Shown here piece by piece: positions 59,338 to 64,000 of a stretch of 64,000 nucleotides of DNA. The stretch's first letter is position 1, and every line of letters starts with the position of its first letter. The notes below the pieces were generated by a model, which saw only the letters and a program-made list of their open reading frames with translations, was not told the DNA's origin and ran no database searches. The translations under genes and the position numbers were made by a program. The DNA comes from Kudoa neothunni (taxonomy: Eukaryota; Cnidaria): positions 11,718,001 to 11,782,000 of the forward strand of contig OZ199838.1 of assembly GCA_964304625.1 (NCBI GenBank), read 5' to 3'.

Positions 59338-61402
59338 ATGTTGTTTATTTTTGTAATTAATATGTTTGGTTTTTGCGTCATATTAAAATTCTTCATCATT
59401 AGATATTAATTTATTTTACTTTATTTTATCATCTATCGCTCGAATCCAATAAAATATTGAAATATTTCAATTATTGGCGTGTTTTGGATTTGTTAAACCA
59501 ATTGTTTCGTTCGCAAATATTTATCGCATTGTCTCCCAACGTGATGCGTGAATAAACTTTGATTGGACGTGGAAATTTTTAAACGGTTAATATACCGCTC
59601 TGGTGGGACATGGACAATACTGAGTATTGTTGTGACGCTGATAATGGTGGGATAATTGGGAGGATGATGTACTTTTAAGTCAATATCACGATTCTCGTTA
59701 TCATTTATTTTTAATTGACGATTGACATCATAAAAAACAAAAATCAATGACTAACTATATAAAAATTAATAATAATATTTAACATGTCCTTCGCCCGAAT
59801 AGCATCAGAATGGTTTGGTCTTATTCTTGTCCCATTTAGAATCGTATAACCATTTTTCGATTAAACCTAATATAATATTGATTAATTCGATATTTATATT
59901 ATTTATTCTCCGTTTATTAGCCCAGAGTACACTAAAATTTTACCTAATGAAGGTTTGATTGCTACGAGTTTTATTTGACGCTGTTTTTAGCGGAATGAAG
60001 AATTAAAGATGTTAATTTTTAAGGTCCAACGATAGATTAAGTTAGATTTGATCAAACACATTTTAATTCTAATGAGAAAGGAAGTATATATTAATTGCTT
60101 TCAAATTTTAATGTGATACGGAGCTTTATTCAATGTTATGAACAGTTTAAGTTAAAAAATCAATACTTTTGAAAAAGTTGGACGCGATAGGAAAAAGGTT
60201 GATTAACACTGGGTTATAAGATTGTTGATTAGTCAGACAAACATCATAAACAATGCAGCCACCGCTTGTTGATTAAATGAATTTTATTTCTCGTGTACCC
60301 ACAATTGTGTGGGAGTTTAACCCGTTAAACATATTAATCTCTCAGCATTTGCTTTTGAAACTTTAAATCTAAGGGCATTCAACCCTTCAAGCCAAAGTGC
60401 TGCATCATATTTGATGAATTCCTCAAAGCTCGAACGTGTAATTCGATCTACAACAACAAACGTAACTTACACCATGGAATAGAGCTTTATTTCCTATATA
60501 TTAAGTGGGGTTACAAGCCTCTATATTAAAGGCTCTAACATAACTCACTGTTAAATAAATTGTTTCATTTAGTTGGAAAATTTATTCATTTGGTTAACTT
60601 AGAGGCCAACGTAGGAGTGAAATTAATTGTCTTATTTACTCCCTGACTTATGTATTTTTGAATGATTATCTTTTAAAAAAGTTAAAAGTTCAAAAGAAAT
60701 TGTGCATAAATATTTGTTTTTCCATCTTTATTAAAATAATGTTAACTCTGAAGTAAGCGCCACATCATATGGCTAATATTAATTGGTCGTATAAAAATAA
60801 ATTCTACACATGAACTCTGTTAAATAATTGAAGGTAAATTTTAGTCCAGATTCGATAACTATACAGAAATAATTTTTATACATAGAAAAAATTAGTTTAA
60901 GTAATAATTGGTAATAATGGCTTGCTAAGTATAAATAAGCTATCCTTATTTATTTTTGGGGTCCCCCTCTTAGTAATGATGATTTTACCTTGAAAATTAA
61001 ATGTGAAATTCAGTTATTTTGCGATTAATTGGTTTATAGGTACAATAATGCCCAAGTAATGAATGGACAGACAGAGAGTAGAATTAGAGTATATAACTTA
61101 AAATCATTACACCCATTCTATCTATCCGTATTTTAGCAATTAAGCTACTACATTGATAAACCTCCAAAAATTATGCTCAAATTAGGCGAAACCCAACCAA
61201 ATGTTTTAGGAACTATAATCTTAGCCGCGATTAGTTTAACTATTCGAGTGAAATGGTGGTATATGTAATCGATAAAACGATATTCAAAAGATCCAGGGTC
61301 AAAATTTAATCACAGTCAAAAAACAAACCAACCCCATGCAAACAATAAACTATTGTAATCCAATTCAGCAGAAAACACAACAGTAGCTAATATTATAGTA
61401 GT
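59338..61402. other. AT-rich intergenic region
   Basis: Contains the GLE1 3' flank (AATAAA at 59448) and otherwise nothing I can name. An 84-codon minus frame at 59493-59747 has balanced composition (HHPPNYPTIIS; HHVGRQCDKYLRTKQ) and might be an exon of an unrecognised gene, but has no family match I know. Confidence 0.5.
59448..59453 (+). promoter_or_regulatory. Polyadenylation signal AATAAA for GLE1
   Basis: AATAAA lies about 110 bases after the GLE1 stop in a T-rich 3' flank and is the first AATAAA there. Confidence 0.45.
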
Positions 61403-61843
<441 letters not shown>

Positions 61844-63566
61844 CTACAAAGAGGGTTATGGAATCCGGTGGGAATGATGAAGAAAAATCACCTACACTAC
61901 AGCAGTTGTAAATTGATTGCTCGCGCACACGGTAAACGTGATCATTCGTATTTTGCGTAGCAACGATAATAATTAAAAGATACTGGATATTCGGTAGATT
62001 ATAATACGTTATAAAATTAGGTCTAGCTAAAATAATCCATTTTTGTGGATAAAATTGATTTTTACTGAATAATTACTATTGTGTAATCATCTCGTTTGCT
62101 GTCGTTGAGTTCCGACTTTAACAGAATAATTTACGAGAGGATCTCAAGTATTTTTCTGAACTTCACTGCCGCCGAAAGCCATTAAAATGCCCTGAATCGA
62201 AACTTAACATCGATCTACGGATAGTTTAAAATTTTGATAACTCTGCATGAAATATTCGGCCAACGAATGACTACTAGTAAATACATCTATACATGTTTAA
62301 CTCATGTGAACATTACACTATTAATTTTAATACGCGATAAAAAAAGGTGAATTAATGAATATCGGTAAAATAATCAAATATTTGGTTAGTTTAATTTAAC
62401 TGTGTAGTTAATGAAAAAGCCTAGATTTATGATAAAGAAAATTTTACTTCGTTTTTGTGTTAAAACTTTTTCATCAGCCTCTTTAAACTAATTAAATAAA
62501 TTAGTGATTGAAATAAAAATCCGAAGCTTACAGGATTAAACAGAAATTCAGCTCTTATTCTTTAAAAAGCTTTTATTTTAGTTTCAATCTTAAAACAAAT
62601 GTTTTAATTGATTATTCTTTCAATCAAACTAAATTGAAAATTTGTAAAGTTTACAATCATCATTTAATTAACTTTAATTACAAGCAAATATATATTACTT
62701 TTTAAATTAAATTCAACCATGTTAAAAGTTTGTTTCTATTGATTATATTTTCAGTACTAATCACAGTCAACAATGGTTATTGAGTGGTTTTCTCAGGGAT
62801 TGATAAAAGGATACGCAATGTCGATATAACTCCGTGTTCATGAAAAAATAAGATTTAAGTGTTATTTTTCAAATAAACAATAATTTACAATTATTTTAAA
62901 CCCTGTAATGATCCCAACAACGATGAACGTGTAGTAGAATGGGGTAAAATTTACCTCAAAACCATTAGAGAGTTAACCAATCTGTTATTAAGTGCATTTT
63001 ATTTAGATTTTATAATTTTAGATAATCTATCAATCAGTTGATAGGAACAACACAGTCCATTTCCAAGAAGACATTTTTCAGTTTTTCTACAGCTAGAGTA
63101 ATTTTGATATCCTCATTTATATCGAGACGAGCATCATTTTGGGTATTCATACTCTAAACTGATTCAAATTTGTTCGTCTATTTTTAATATGTAGGTAGCA
63201 TTGATAAGTATGAACATGTTTTTAATTTTAAATAAAATGTATTACACTTGTATATATTACGTCATTGAACAGATTCTTCATCTAATTTAACAAATTACAG
63301 CCTCAAGGAGTAATAAGAAAAATAATTCTCCCCCTTGTAAATTCTATCTCCTTTCAGGATAAGATTTCTGTTTGACTAAATTGAGATTGACTTCGAGAAT
63401 AAAAATGATTTGAGAATTGCATTTTGAATTAAAAAAATAAATCCAAAACATTAATTGCCCAGTTTATAAATACATCAATTATTGTAAATCAAGCAAAACA
63501 TGCGAATAACGATAAAATTCTGATTTATTGTCCAACAAATAGAAGAGTTGTTGTTGAGCTGCAACA
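61844..63566. other. AT-rich intergenic region
   Basis: No gene supported. Near 62,930-62,980 the sequence GAATGGGGTAAAATTTACC followed by GAGAGTTAACC looks like a solo piggyBac-type end with TTAA. Confidence 0.5.
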
Positions 63567-64000
63567 TTATTCAATCACGTCTTCGTATAATAAGCCCTCT
63601 TCAGAATCTTCAATAATGAAGTGGAAAGATTTATTCCGAACCAGGAGGAATTTGAATTTATGGGATATGAATTTTGAAATTCGTTCTATCGCTTTAGATT
63701 TCTTGCCAATCAACCACAACATACCGACAAAAAATGCAATGAGCAACATTATTAAGAACACTGAACCACTTTTTAGGTAAAACTTGACGTGGCAAATAGT
63801 TTCATCCTCTCCCATTGGGCAATCTTTGACTCCGTTGCAAATATCAGACGACTCAAGACATAGATTATCACACACATAATAGCACATAAGTTCCTCACCT
63901 GAAGCAGAAAAATAATTGTAATTAAAATATAATCCTCAGTTACAGTTGACCTCGTCAGATTTATCGATACAATCGTATATTTTGTTGCACCGTAAATGTC
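63567..64000 (-). CDS. LDL-receptor class A membrane protein, 3' part (truncated by window)
   Basis: The 5' part lies beyond the window. Two consecutive LDL-receptor class A modules are visible: RCNKIYDCIDKSDEVNC (split by a 50-odd-base intron near 63,900-63,945) and LCLESSDICNGVKDCPMGED with ETIC, each with the Cys pattern and the acidic calcium-cage residues (DC-x-D-x-SDE type). A transmembrane helix follows (SVFLIMLLIAFFVGMLWLIG), then a basic stop-transfer segment and a cytoplasmic tail of about 55 residues ending EDSEEGLLYEDVIE. The tail has no NPxY motif; acidic EEGLLYED contains a dileucine that could serve endocytosis. Which LDLR-family member it is cannot be told from this end. Confidence 0.75.

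Overview
The window is nuclear DNA of an animal, visibly AT-rich, with small genes set in long repeat-filled spacers. Nearly every gene is split by GT-AG introns of about 40-63 bases (smallest clear case 25 bases), with occasional 2-2.5 kb introns holding repeats. Gene content (ERO1, ERdj5-like DNAJC10, ELP1, GLE1, SLC10A7, LDL-receptor A repeats, ubiquitin-eL40 fusion) is metazoan. Tiny introns, high AT content and many DNA transposons would suit a reduced parasitic invertebrate such as a myxozoan, but that is a guess; no rRNA or mitochondrial marker is present to decide it.

Layout. 1-4.1 kb: repeats (a decayed piggyBac-like element, a fold-back element, two small MITEs). 4.1-8.3 kb (+): ERO1, ending in SDEL. 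8.3-10.5 kb: a hAT-type element with an 8-base target duplication and MITEs. 10.5-11.3 kb (-): a cyclophilin H-like gene. 14.1-14.6 kb (-): pieces of an unresolved small gene. 17.6-18.3 kb (-): a CLIC/GST-fold protein. 21.6-22.65 kb (+): a PNKP-type DNA 3'-phosphatase without a kinase domain. 23.1-25.4 kb: a dead pogo/Tigger-like element. 26.3-29.4 kb (-): a secreted or membrane protein built from six copies of a cysteine-patterned repeat I do not recognise. 31.5-32.5 kb (-): an intact Merlin/ISXO2-type transposase ORF that has lost catalytic aspartates. 35.4-47.4 kb is the densest block: ELP1 (-), RNASEH2A (+) and a DNAJC10/ERdj5-like gene (-). 52.6-53.8 kb (-): SLC10A7. 55.0-55.8 kb (+): a Tim23-family protein. 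57.3-59.3 kb (+): GLE1. 61.4-61.8 kb (-): ubiquitin-eL40 fusion. 63.6-64 kb (-): 3' end of an LDL-receptor-type membrane protein, cut by the window edge.

How the genes relate. Two products act together in ER oxidative folding: ERO1 makes disulfides, and the DNAJC10-like protein carries a J domain and four thioredoxin CXXC sites for reducing and shuffling them. RNASEH2A and the PNKP-like phosphatase serve genome maintenance. ELP1, GLE1, the cyclophilin H-like protein and the ubiquitin-eL40 fusion serve tRNA modification, mRNA export, splicing and translation. There is no operon logic; the one tight arrangement is the divergent ELP1/RNASEH2A pair (172 bases between start codons) followed by the convergent RNASEH2A/DNAJC10 pair.

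Caution. Several otherwise well-conserved genes need a single-base change in a short homopolymer to keep frame (ERO1 exon 9, PNKP exon 2/3, DNAJC10 near 46,630, three places in the 26-29 kb gene). I think residual indels in the assembly are the likeliest cause, with recent gene decay as the alternative. Exon borders below were read by eye from GT-AG sites, reading phase and family conservation.
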